Shown here piece after piece: positions 54,766-64,000 of a stretch of 64,000 nucleotides of DNA. The position numbers and the translations under genes were made by a program. Source of the DNA: Zopfochytrium polystomum (taxonomy: Eukaryota; Chytridiomycota; Chytridiomycetes; Chytridiales; Chytridiaceae); contig JAIVFJ010000179.1 of assembly GCA_025765615.1 (NCBI GenBank), positions 62,001 through 126,000 on the forward strand. The letters run 5' to 3'. Position 1 is the first letter of the stretch, and each line of letters opens with the position of its first letter. The notes below the pieces were generated by a model. The model ran no database searches and was not told the origin of the DNA. It saw only the letters and a list, made by a program, of their open reading frames with translations.

Positions 54766-55951
54766 TCACTTGAGGTGCGCGCCGTTGATCTGGTCCTCAA
54801 TCTCCATCAAGTACGCGTTGCCCTGGAACCAGCCAGAATACTCGCTCCCAACCTGTCGCCACGTAAACTCCTTCTCCGCCTCCTCAATTTCCTTTGCCTT
54901 CCACCCCTCCGCTCCACCCTTCGCGGCCTCCACCCCGTCGACCATCAACTGCATCTTACAAAGCCCCTCGAGCGTCACGAACCAAAACACCGCAGCCTCC
55001 AGCGTCGTCCCAACCGTAAGCAATCCGTGGTTCTGCATGATGACGGCTTTCCCGTCGTCGCCGAGGGCGTCGGCGATGCGTAGCGCCTCGGTGTCGGAGA
55101 GCACCACGCCCTTGAAGTTGGCGTAGACTTTGAGGCCGCGGTGGAAGGCGCAGCCGTCCTGGGTCGTGATGGGAAGCGGGCGGCCAAAGACGGAGAAGGC
55201 GCGGCCGTAAGGGGTGTGCGCGTGGCAGGCGGCGGTTACGTCGGGACGCGCCGCGTGAATTTTGGAGTGGATCTCGAAGGCCTGGATGAAGTGGTGGTGA
55301 CGGAAAGACGGTGTAAGTGTGATTTCAACGCATCCACGAAGCACCAGATGAGGCAATCAAAGCAAAGAGAAAATAGAAATAGAATGGAACTTCCATACCG
55401 CACGGTTGATGCGCTGGCCTCTGCCCGGCTTGCCGCCCATCACGATCTTGCCCTCGTGGTTGACGAGGACCAGATCCGACACGGTCATCATGGAGAACGG
55501 CAGGCCGAACGGGTTGACCCAGAAGCAGTCCGTGTACTCCGGGTCACGCACGGTAATGTGGCCAGCAGCTCCCTCGTCTGGAGGCGAATACGAGCGTCAA
55601 AATGGTTGGTGACAGAGACCACGGCGGCTCAAAGTGTAACAAGGGGCGCGGGGATAGCAAAATACAGGCAAAGCATCCGTCCGCCGATGCAACCTCTCCT
55701 TGTCGAGACGGTCACCCCACACACCCCAGAAAACTCTCACCGTATCCGTTCCTGCCGAACAGCCTGAAGGCGGCGGCCAGGCGACCCTTGAGGTGCGCGC
55801 GGTGCTCCGCGTGGGTGGCAAAAGTCGGCATCAGCGAGCGGTCCTGTTCAAACGACTCCGCGCCTTGTTGCACCATGGATGCAAGGTCGACGTCGGCGGC
55901 ATTCTTGGAAGTAACGGGACGAACGTGAGAAGGAGCGGCGGTGGCGGCCAT
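54766..55951 (-). CDS. Class II aldolase/adducin-domain protein
   Basis: Exons 55741-55951, 55399-55577 and 54766-55281 give 301 residues. The domain runs from AAAFRLFGRNGYDEGAAGHI to the end and includes the zinc-ligand motifs CHAHTPYGRAF and MQNHGLLTVGTTLEAAVFWF. This is the cytosolic class II aldolase/adducin fold; fungal members of this type act on small sugars or related carbonyl compounds, but the substrate cannot be read here. A CT microsatellite lies about 140-185 bp upstream of the start. Confidence 0.88.
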
Positions 55952-56089
55952 GTGCAGTGTTGTGTTCGCCTGTTTGTGTGAGTGAGTGAGTGTGTGTGTA
56001 TGTGTGTCAGTGAACGTGTTCAGCGTGTGTCGGTTCAGGTATTTATTCGAAGTCTAGACCTTTGCCATGATTGCTTTGCTTGGTCGAGT

Positions 56090-56091
<2 letters not shown>

Positions 56092-56136
<45 letters not shown>
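56092..56136. repeat. CT dinucleotide microsatellite
   Basis: About 22 CT units in the spacer between the aldolase gene (minus, start 55951) and P450 gene 1 (plus). Confidence 0.95.
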
Positions 56137-56143
<7 letters not shown>

Positions 56144-56439
56144 TCCGTGGGGCGCCTTCACGTGCTGGGAACAAAGTTCTTTGCCATTATCGTGTTTTTT
56201 CAAGAAAAGCGTTGCGAGAATTTCCTCGGCGCGTGGATCTGCTTATCGTCGGGTTTCAGTGGAATCTCCCGCGGAAAACAAAAAGCGTATTAATGTTTAG
56301 TGCTTGAGAATTTTTTCATGCCCCCGATGGAAGAGACGCTTTGAAGACAGCCAGCTTGGTTGAAACGGATGGCAGCGGCAAAACACGGCCAAATATGATA
56401 AGAGAAGACAGTCGCGTGGCCGAGTTTCATTCCATCGAA

Positions 56440-58320
56440 ATGTTGGATCGAAAAGCGCAACTGCCGTCGCTCGCCGCCTTCGCCGCGGCCGTCGCGATCG
56501 CGGCGGCGTCGTACTCAGTCTACAACGCCATCAAGTTCACCATCCTCCCGACGGACTGGATCGTCGGAAAGAAGATCAAGAGGTACAGCTTGCTCGGCGC
56601 GATCACTTTTCTGCCACCAAAACAACGGTAACTTCCCACTCACCCCAACCCCAACAAACCCACACAGGCTTTCGCACAACATTCCCGTATTCGGAAACAT
56701 TCTTGCCATTTCTGCCAATCTGCATCGCTACTACGACATGTACTCCGGCAAGTATTCACATTCTCTTTCGAATGGCTTGCTCATCTTTTCAACGCAGAGG
56801 AGCTGAACGAGGGCGACGGAGAATCCATTCTCGTTTCGAGGCCACTGGTCCCTGCCGTGATCGCAACCATCGACCCAGCTGTGATCGAGTTTGTTCTCAA
56901 ATCTGAGTTCGCGAGCTTTGAGAAGGTGAGCGATTTTACCTTCGTTGGAGTCGATCGGAAAGAATCCGTGTTAACTTGCTTGCAAGGGTCCGTTTTTCCG
57001 CGGTAATTTCCACGACCTTCTCGGGGACGGCATCTTTAACACGGATGGAGAGAGATGGAAGGCTCAGAGGAAGCTGGCTTCAACCATCTTCACTGTCAAG
57101 GTTTGTTTCTTGATCTGCATTACTCGTCGCCAACATGGCTCGACCAATCCAATTCGTCTTCAGAACTTCAAAGACATCATTGAAACTACGTTCGCCGAAA
57201 AGTTGCACGAACTCGTCGCTGTCTTTAACGCTGCCGCCGACTCGAAGGAAAGCGTCAATTTATACGACTTGTTCATGCGTTTCACGATGGACGGCTTTTG
57301 CAAAATTGCGTTTGGTGTGAGTTCAAGAGGGTTGCCTTGTTCGGTTTCGTTTCAGCCTGACCTCTTCTTCAGACGGACATCAACAGTCTCGCTGCCAAGG
57401 AGCGACCCGCTTTTGCTGTCGCATTTGATCGCGCACAAGTCATGAGCATCAAGCGCTTCCTCAGTCCTTTCCGCAAACCCATGGAGCACTACACTACCGA
57501 AGGAAAGCAGTTCCACCGCGACCTCCGACTGATACGTGACTATAGCCTCTCGATAGTCGATCAGCGGCTTGCCCTTGCAAGGAGCCCGGACACCACCGCG
57601 AAACCACGGCAGCGCGACCTCCTCGCCCTCATGATAAGCGCCACGCCTGCTAACACCGCCTCGTCGACGTCCGACTTGCGCAGCGACCTCGCCGATGGCT
57701 TGATCAACTTTCTCACAGCCGGCCGCGACACAACTGGCGTCGCGCTGTCCTGGTTGTTCCTGATGCTCGAGCGGCACCCATCCGTGTACACGCGCCTCCT
57801 CGCCGAGGTCGACGCCGCGACCGCCGGGCTGCCCCCCACTGCCACCGTCTCCTACGAGACGGTTCGCAGCCGCGTTCCCTACGCAACCGCAGTCATGCGG
57901 GAAACCCTCCGTCTCTACCCGCCGGTTCCTGGCAACGGCAAGCAAGCGATGCGCGACATGGTGCTCCCCAACGGCGTCCGCGTTTGGCGCGGGATGCGCG
58001 TGGTCTGGTTCTCGTACGCGCAGGGGCGGTCGACGCGTCTCTGGGGCCCAGACGCGGCCGAGTTCCGTCCCGAGCGGTGGATGGAGATGGAGAACTTGCC
58101 GTCGCAGTTTGCGTACACGGCGTTCAACGCTGGGCCGCGGGTATGTCTGGGCAAGAGCTTTGCCGAGATGGAAATTGTGTTTGTCGTTGTGGAGCTGCTG
58201 AGGCGGTTCCGGTTTGTGGTGCAGGATCGCGAGGCGGACGGCGGGCCGAAGACGTATGTCTTGTCGTCGCTGCTGGCAATGAAGGATGCGGTGCTGATGG
58301 CGGATATTGAGCGGCGGTGA
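56440..58320 (+). CDS. Cytochrome P450, paralogue 1
   Basis: Six exons: 56440-56582, 56668-56747, 56798-56925, 56987-57100, 57164-57316 and 57373-58320, totalling 521 residues. An N-terminal membrane anchor (SLAAFAAAVAIAAASYSVYN) precedes the P450 fold: I-helix AGRDTTG, K-helix ETLRLYPPVPGNG, the PERW region, and heme loop FNAGPRVCLGKSFAEME with its Cys ligand. The sequence style (FNAGPR-CLGK) is that of the CYP86/CYP52-like clan that hydroxylates fatty acids or alkanes, which is inference only. The intron at 56748-56797 uses a GC donor (GCAAGT). An in-frame upstream ATG at 56398 is possible. ER membrane expected. Confidence 0.9.
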
Positions 58321-58429
58321 CTGAAACTGGTGCCGAATTTGAAGTGAGGTTAAATGAAACTAATATTTAGCCGGGACGACGAAACGGCTACAACAAAGGA
58401 ATTGAGTGGCGCAGTCTTGTGAGGCAAAC

Positions 58430-58805
58430 AACTGAGTGCAGGGTGAACGCCAATTCCGCCAATTCTCGCCACACACGCTCGCCGCGCGATCGCCACACCA
58501 TCGCGTTCCTCTTTCTGCTGCGACAGGTCCAGGCGGCGCAGCTGTTTGATCTCACGAAGCACTCCGAGAGCAAGTTCGGTTGAAGTCCTCGAGCTATTCC
58601 GCCGCAACCTTTCGATCGCCTGGACAAGCCGTCAGTACCGACTCCATGAACAAAGCACAGTCGGTTGAGATCCTCCAGTGGTGGAAGGACAGCGGGCTGG
58701 AGCTGGGGTATACGGAGCGGGCAATGCTGTGAGCCTGCGCGCGAGGGCGGCTGGAGATGCTGCAGTGGTGGAGGGACAGAGGGTTGCCTCTCAAGTACGA
58801 TGAGA
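58430..58805 (+). pseudogene. LQWW family relic
   Basis: The N-terminal block remnant (DRHTIAFLFLLRQVQAAQLF) is followed by two units (VEILQWWKDSGLELGYTE; LEMLQWWRDRGLPLKYDE) with a TGA between them at about 58730 and a frame change. It runs into the inverted fragment below. Confidence 0.65.
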
Positions 58806-59351
58806 GAAGCGGACTTGGGCATCCCCATAACGGTGTAAATCGACCTCAAACCAGTCCACCGTGAGGCCGCTGTCCAGCCACCACTGTAAGCTATGAATCT
58901 TACCCATCTGGGCGGCGCCTCTTTGAGCCCTAATAGTGAACCTGAGCTTGCCCCCGCTGTTTTTCCACCACCGGAGGACCTGTACCTCGTGGCGGCTGGC
59001 GCTGTCCATCGCGCGAACGTTGTACTTGAATTCAAGCCCGCTGTCCTTCCACCATTGCAACACGCCGACCCTTCCATTTGCTGAAGCAAGGCTCGCTGCT
59101 GTGTTGCTGTACTTGGGTGGCAGTCCACTGTCCCTCCACCACTGCAAAACACGAACATGGCCGCCTTTGTAGCTGGCTTTGGTAATCGCCGCTTCGTTGT
59201 ACCTCAACTCCAGGCTACTGTCCTTCCACCACTGCAGGATATCGACCTTGCCGTTCGAAGAGGGCGCCTCGATGCGTCTGGTGGGCAGATTTGGTTGTTC
59301 CGAGTGCTTTGGAGATAGCTCGCCATTTGAAAAGGAGCACAAAAATTGCAA
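58791..59351 (-). pseudogene. LQWW repeat fragment, inverted
   Basis: A minus-strand open frame with five units (VDILQWWKDSSLELRYNEA, VRVLQWWRDSGLPPKY, VGVLQWWKDSGLEFKY and so on) up to LQWWLDSGLTVDWFEVDL, where it breaks off against the plus-strand relic. No first exon is found upstream and the C-terminal tail is missing. The frame is intact, so a short protein is possible. Confidence 0.6.
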
Positions 59352-59415
59352 TTCGGTGTCTCACGTGGCTCAGTCGAGAGAAGCAAGCCGCAAAAAGGCT
59401 ATATCAGATACCAGG

Positions 59416-61358
59416 ATGCCACAAACACCGCCAGCAGCAATCCTCGTTCCCGCGCTCGCTGCTGCCGTCGGTGCAGCCATCGCGATTGCGACGGGGACGC
59501 GCCTGCCATCGCTCGCCACCATCGGCACCGCCATCGCGATTTCTGCCGTCTCGTACTCGTTCTACAACGCCATCAAGTATACCATCCTCCCCACGGAGTG
59601 GATCGTCGGGAAAAAGATAAAGAGGTACCCATCGTGCGGTGGCGCAATCGGAAGGATCTGATTGCTGATCCTGCCTCTTCCCTTTTTTCGCAGGTACCCG
59701 AACAATCGCCCCGTGGTCGGCAACTTGCTGGCCATCGTCTCCAACCTGCATCGCTATCATGACATGAATAACGGTAGACGCGGGAGGGGAGGGGAGGAGA
59801 GCTTATTCATTCTGTAGAAGGACCCCCCATCTGACGAGGCTTCTTCCAGATGCGTTCAAAGAAAGCGACGAAGAGTCCCTTCTTATAACAAGACCGTTTC
59901 ATCCTCCCGCGATTACGACCATCGATCCAGCTCTTATTGAATATGTTCTCAAAACCGAGTTCGAGAGCTTCGAAAAGGTACGCGGATGAGATACAACGAG
60001 CGCGATTTAACTTCACCAAAAGGGTCCATTTTACCGAAAAAACCTGCATGACATTCTTGGGGACGGAATCTTCAACACTGACGGAGAGAAATGGAAAGAG
60101 CAGAGGAAGCTGGCTGCGAATATTTTCACCATACAAGTTGGTTGCAATCAGCCTCATTCATTGACACTGACGATGATTGTTCAGAATTTTAAAGAAATCA
60201 TCGAAAACACGTTTGCCGAAAAGATCCTCGTTCTAGTGTCTGTTTTTGATGCTGCTGTCGAGTCGAAGGAAAAAGTAAATCTGTACGACCTCTTTTTGCG
60301 CTTTACGATGGACGGATTTTGCAAGATCGCATTTGGTGTAAGTTTTGCGTTGGACAAGTTGGAGACAATGCGTTTGCGAGTTAACCAGACCCCCAAGACG
60401 GAAATCAACAGCCTCACCGCCAAAGAGAGACCCGCGTTCGCCATCGCTTTCGACCGAATTGAACGAGTCGGGATGAAGCGCTTCCTCCTTCCATTTGCCA
60501 AAGTCATGGAGCACCTCACCACCGAAGGCAGACAGTTCCTCCGCGACGTCCAACTCATCCACAACTTCAGCCGCTCCATCGTTGACCAGCGCCTTGCACT
60601 TGCAATGAATCCCCCACACCGCCGCCGACTTACCCCAGCGCGACCTCCTCGCCCTCATGATCAATGCCACCTCTTCAAACAGCACCAACAAAGAAGCCAC
60701 TCATGACGCAGAGCGTCGCCGCACCCTCGCAGACGGCCTCTACAATTTCCTGACCGCGGGCCGCGACTCGACGGGTATCACGCTGTCCTGGATCTTCCTA
60801 ATGCTCGCACGGCACCCCACGGTTCTCTCCCGCCTTCTCGCCGAAATCGACGCGTCGACCGCAGGGCTGTCTCCGACTGCCACCGTATCATACGAGACGG
60901 TCCGCAACCGGGTACCCTTCGCGACGGCGGTGATGCGCGAGACGCTGCGGCTGTTCCCGGCGCTGCCCTCCAACGGCAAGCAGGCGTCCCGCGACATGGT
61001 GCTCCCCAACGGGATGCGGGTGCGTCGCGGGATGCGCATAGTCTGGTCGACGTACGCGCAGGGGCGGTCGACGCGGCTGTGGGGTCCGGACGCGGGGGAG
61101 TTCCGCCCGGAGCGGTGGCTGGAGATGGACAAGGTGCCTTCGCAGTTTGTGTACACGGCGTTCAATGCCGGGCCGCGGGTGTGTCTGGGGAAGAGCTTTG
61201 CGGAGCTGGAGATTGTGTTTGTGGTGGTGGAGCTGTTGAGGCGGTTCAGGTTTGAGGTGGAAGATCGCGAGGCGGACGGCGGACCAAAGACGTATACGAT
61301 GTCGTCCATGCTCGCGATGAAGGATGGCGCTCTCATGGCGAGTGTTGAGCGGCGATAA
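59416..61358 (+). CDS. Cytochrome P450, paralogue 2 (one-base frameshift)
   Basis: Six exons in the same places and phases as paralogue 1: 59416-59624, 59694-59773, 59850-59977, 60023-60136, 60185-60337 and 60398-61358. Exons 2 to 5 have exactly the same lengths as in paralogue 1. The motifs are AGRDSTG, ETLRLFPALPSNG and FNAGPRVCLGKSFAELE. A five-C run at 60611-60615 carries one base too many; with four C the frame continues as LPQRDLLALMIN and the protein is about 547 residues. The rest is intact, so sequencing error is at least as likely as a real lesion. The exon-2 donor is GT here and GC in paralogue 1. Confidence 0.85.
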
Positions 61359-61474
61359 TCGGGAAATGGACTCGCAAACATGTTTTCTATCTCGCGAAGA
61401 CGAATGTCCGTGTTGTATTCGGACTGTTTGTGGTGCTGCTCACAGCCTGCTCCCCAAATTTGAAAAGACGAAAA

Positions 61475-62790
61475 ATGACTGAAAACCCAGACCTGAACGA
61501 GGCACAGCCACTGTTGACGCAGTCGCGCGCCCGACGCCAGATCCTGCCGCCGCACGTCGCCGCCGGGATCTGCATCTACTCGATCGACGCGCAGTCGACG
61601 TACCGCTTGGCGACGATCTTCCGACTGGGTGGCGTTGGTGCAAATGCTCTCGTTCGATTGAGCTCCGACCGGCCGAGGCTCATCTTCAAGCAGTTCAGTA
61701 GGCTTTTATCTTTTTCCCTTGCCTCTTCTGAGCCCGTACCGACGTGATCTAATCTTGTTCCCCCCCCACTCGTAGCATGGACTGCCTTCCGTTCATCCAC
61801 CGCCACAACACCATTCCACATTGGTTCAAAGACGAGTTTTTCGACGATGCCTGCAGCAAAGGCCAGGTTGCCGCTCTGGAATGGGCAGTCAACGCAGGCG
61901 TGGAGTTTACTCATTCCCACGGATATCACACCGCAAACTATTTTGGCTACGTCGCGGTGCTTGACTGGTTGCGGCAGAGCGGACTGGAGCTGACGTACGG
62001 TCGTGCAATGGACCAAGCGTGTTCGAGGGGGCATTTGCACGTTCTTCAGTGGTGGAAAGACAGCGGACTTTCGTTCACCTACTCGGAAGTTGCGATGAAC
62101 CGCGCAAGCCAATTTGGACGAGTGGATATTCTCCAGTGGTGGAAGGACAGCGGGCTGGAACTTAGATACACCAATGTAGCTTTGGAAGCTGCAAGCGCAC
62201 GAGGACACGTTGGAGTGCTTCAGTGGTGGAAGGACAGCGGGCTGCCGCTTAAATACGACGCAAGGGCAATCGACTCGGCAAGTTTTAACGACCAAACAGC
62301 AGTGTTGCAGTGGTGGAAGGACAGTGGCCTGGAGCTTCGTTATGACACTTCAATGAAGGAAGCAAGTCGAAACGGAAATATCGCTGTGCTGCAATGGTGG
62401 AAAGACAGCGGTTTGCCTCTGCAGTACGAGCGCGCAATGGATTTTTGCAGAAGTGTCGACGCTCTTCAGTGGTGGAAGGAGAGTGGTTTGGTCTTGGAGT
62501 ACACAGAAAAAGCACTTGAGTCCGCAAGCCACACGGAATGTTTGAATACTTCCCCAGGAAAGCGTACGGGGGTCCCTCTTCTTCAGTGGTGGAGGGATAG
62601 TGGGCTTCCTCTGAAGGTTTCAGTTGATGGTGTTCTTTGGGGACGATACCGACAGAATCAAGAAGTTGTTGATTGGTGGAAGGCCAGTGGACTGCTCCAC
62701 TCTCTGCGGGACGTGATTCCTTCCCTTCCAAGATCACAAGCTGACAAAGACTGGCTTTTGCAGTTGATATCAGACGAAGAAAATGCGTAA
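61475..62790 (+). CDS. LQWW ankyrin-like repeat protein (intact, two exons)
   Basis: Exons 61475-61692 and 61776-62790 give 410 residues. Exon 1 has the family block ILPPHVAAGICIYS and ends in RPRLIFK; the donor CA|GTTCAG joins to MDCLPFIHRHN in the phase conserved in the 20.7- and 23.2-kb genes. About eight LQWWKDSG units follow, then the LLHSLRDVIPSLPRSQADKD tail. One unit near 62520-62600 has an insertion. It is the second intact member in the window. Confidence 0.8.
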
Positions 62791-63556
62791 AAGTTGTTCC
62801 AAACCAAATTGAACTTTCCAGCGTTCTGGGCATTTGGGTTCGTCAAATATGAATTCCAGAGTCATATAAACTAGGCGGCAGTCCACCTGATCGTGTGTTG
62901 ACTCGAGCAATGGTGTCTAGCGTTAGGGTGACCGATGTTACGCCACAAACTCGAGCCCGATGTTTTTGTTGAAAGAGAGAGACGCCTTTTGTCATTGCGA
63001 GGGGTATGTGACTGTTTACTTATGGTGGAAAATGCTGGTGGCAAGCATTTGGCTTGTTGGACTGAAAGGGCAAGAAAAAACTGTACGAAATCGACAAATC
63101 TACGAACACCTAACCCACCGCATACGTGCTCTTCGGCCTCAACCTCGCGCCAAAACTGTACACCAGCAGAAGAACATAAAGTATAATTAACACCTTATGT
63201 GAGATACTTGAGAATCTCATAGTAGCTTCTTTTCATCAACGAGCGCTCCCTTCGCTGCCGAGACATAAAAAAACAAGTTTCCCAGAGCATTCAGTTCCCA
63301 TTATCATATGTTGTACGAAATGATTTTACAGGTGCGTAGATTTTTTCTCCTTGGAGGAGGAGGAGGAGGAACACCAGTCGCTGCGGGAGCAGGAACTGGG
63401 GGTTTTGAGTCCGAAAAGCACTTGTATTTTCTCTTCCCGTTGTTTGAATGGGCATGCTACGTCTGCTGGTTGCGCAACCAGCAGACGGACGTTCTGCAAG
63501 CCCAATCTCTTGACACTAAAGAACAATAATCACGCCTTGCACATTCCACTCCCTAA
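62791..63556. other. Intergenic with a perfect palindrome
   Basis: No gene seen. A 28-bp perfect inverted repeat without spacer lies at 63460-63487, and a GGA-repeat tract at about 63353-63372. Confidence 0.5.
63460..63487. repeat. 28-bp perfect palindrome
   Basis: Left arm CGTCTGCTGGTTGC, right arm its exact reverse complement, with no spacer. It could be a protein-binding site, a terminator-like hairpin or the tip of a small inverted-repeat element. Confidence 0.85.
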
Positions 63557-64000
63557 CTACTCATCGTGGGCCATTGGCGCATAGACCTTGCTTCCACGTT
63601 GCCCGCTGCTACTGCCGCTGCTGCACACTCCCATCCCCACGCCCATACCCGCCCTCTTCGTCTCCTTCTTCTTCTTCTTCTTCATCTTCTCGATAGACAT
63701 CCCCTTGTTCCTCCTCGCCCCGCCCTCCCCCTCCTCCTCCTCCCTCGACCCTCCTCCTCCTCCGTCAGATCCCATCAGGCCTGTCCAAGCGCGAGCGCCA
63801 CCGTCGTCATCGACGGTGGACGGCGCCGCGGCACCCTCCACTATCCCGACCGCCGACCGAAACGCATAGACGGGTCCCTCACTCTGCAGCAGCTGCTTGT
63901 CGTCTGGGATTGGCGCGAGGGGCCAGGACAACATTGGTGCCGGGAGGGCGGTGAGAGGCGCAGGGCTGGGGAACAGGGACGGACGGGGGTTACGGGGGTT
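63557..64000 (-). CDS. C-terminal part of a protein running off the window
   Basis: The minus frame is open from the window end (64000) to a stop at 63557. It reads PMLSWPLAPIPDDKQLLQSE, then a Gly/Glu-rich acidic stretch, a Lys tract (MKKKKKKETK) and a Gly/Ser end (GSKVYAPMAHDE). Low-complexity tail of an unknown protein; an intron may be present. Confidence 0.4.
   Translation of the reverse strand, partial: NPRNPRPSLFPSPAPLTALPAPMLSWPLAPIPDDKQLLQSEGPVYAFRSAVGIVEGAAAPSTVDDDGGARAWTGLMGSDGGGGGSREEEEGEGGARRNKGMSIEKMKKKKKKETKRAGMGVGMGVCSSGSSSGQRGSKVYAPMAHDE

Overview
The window reads as nuclear DNA of a zoosporic (chytrid-like) fungus. It has many short introns (about 45-60 bp) with GT-AG or GC-AG borders, eukaryotic tRNA genes, a chromodomain Ty3-type retrotransposon, P450s, DOMON/cytochrome b561 proteins, and a large degenerate family of ankyrin-like 'LQWWKDSG' repeat genes. 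The chytrid assignment is inferred from this gene mix, not from a marker gene.

Layout. 1-3.6 kb: the 3' end of an ankyrin-like gene, then relics and repeats. 3.6-12.3 kb (minus): a seven-exon NLR-type gene (TIR, NACHT, about 17 ANK repeats). It is split by a 3.9-kb LTR retrotransposon (6354-10281) with equal-length, apparently identical LTRs and 5-bp target duplications, and it also carries a frameshift. The retrotransposon has gag, protease, integrase and a chromodomain but no reverse transcriptase/RNase H. Its LTR has a TATA box, an 11-nt self-priming match and a dense array of perfect heat-shock-element pentamers. 12.5-14.6 kb: diverged repeats. 14.6-20.05 kb: two tandem paralogous seven-transmembrane receptor-like genes; a third is at 29.0-30.7 kb. 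20.7-24.6 kb: a tandem cluster of LQWW genes, one intact and the rest decaying. 25.2-27.9 kb: a small secreted basic protein, a bacterial-type solute-binding protein and a collapsed relic of the latter. 31.1-35.1 kb: two cytochrome b561 genes, one with a DOMON domain. 35.3-37.2 kb: a nucleotide-sugar 4,6-dehydratase. 37.8-40.5 kb: a second LQWW relic cluster. 41.4-42.5 kb: a secreted Cys-rich protein. 43.2-45.2 kb: tRNA-Ser, a piggyBac-like transposase remnant and tRNA-Pro. 46.3-48.0 kb: a membrane-anchored M28 peptidase. 48-49.6 kb: two small single-pass membrane proteins. 50.4-54.6 kb: tRNA-Arg, hairpin repeats, a solo LTR, a long gene-poor stretch, tRNA-Ala and tRNA-Ser. 54.8-55.95 kb: a class II aldolase/adducin protein. 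56.4-61.4 kb: two paralogous P450s with LQWW fragments between them. 61.5-62.8 kb: an intact LQWW gene. 63.6-64 kb: the 3' end of a gene leaving the window.

The gene models were built by hand from splice borders, phase and alignment between paralogues inside the window. For the multi-exon genes the summed exon lengths are divisible by three, allowing for the single indels noted. Three otherwise good genes each differ by one extra base in a C or G run, which looks more like a sequencing-type error than biology.
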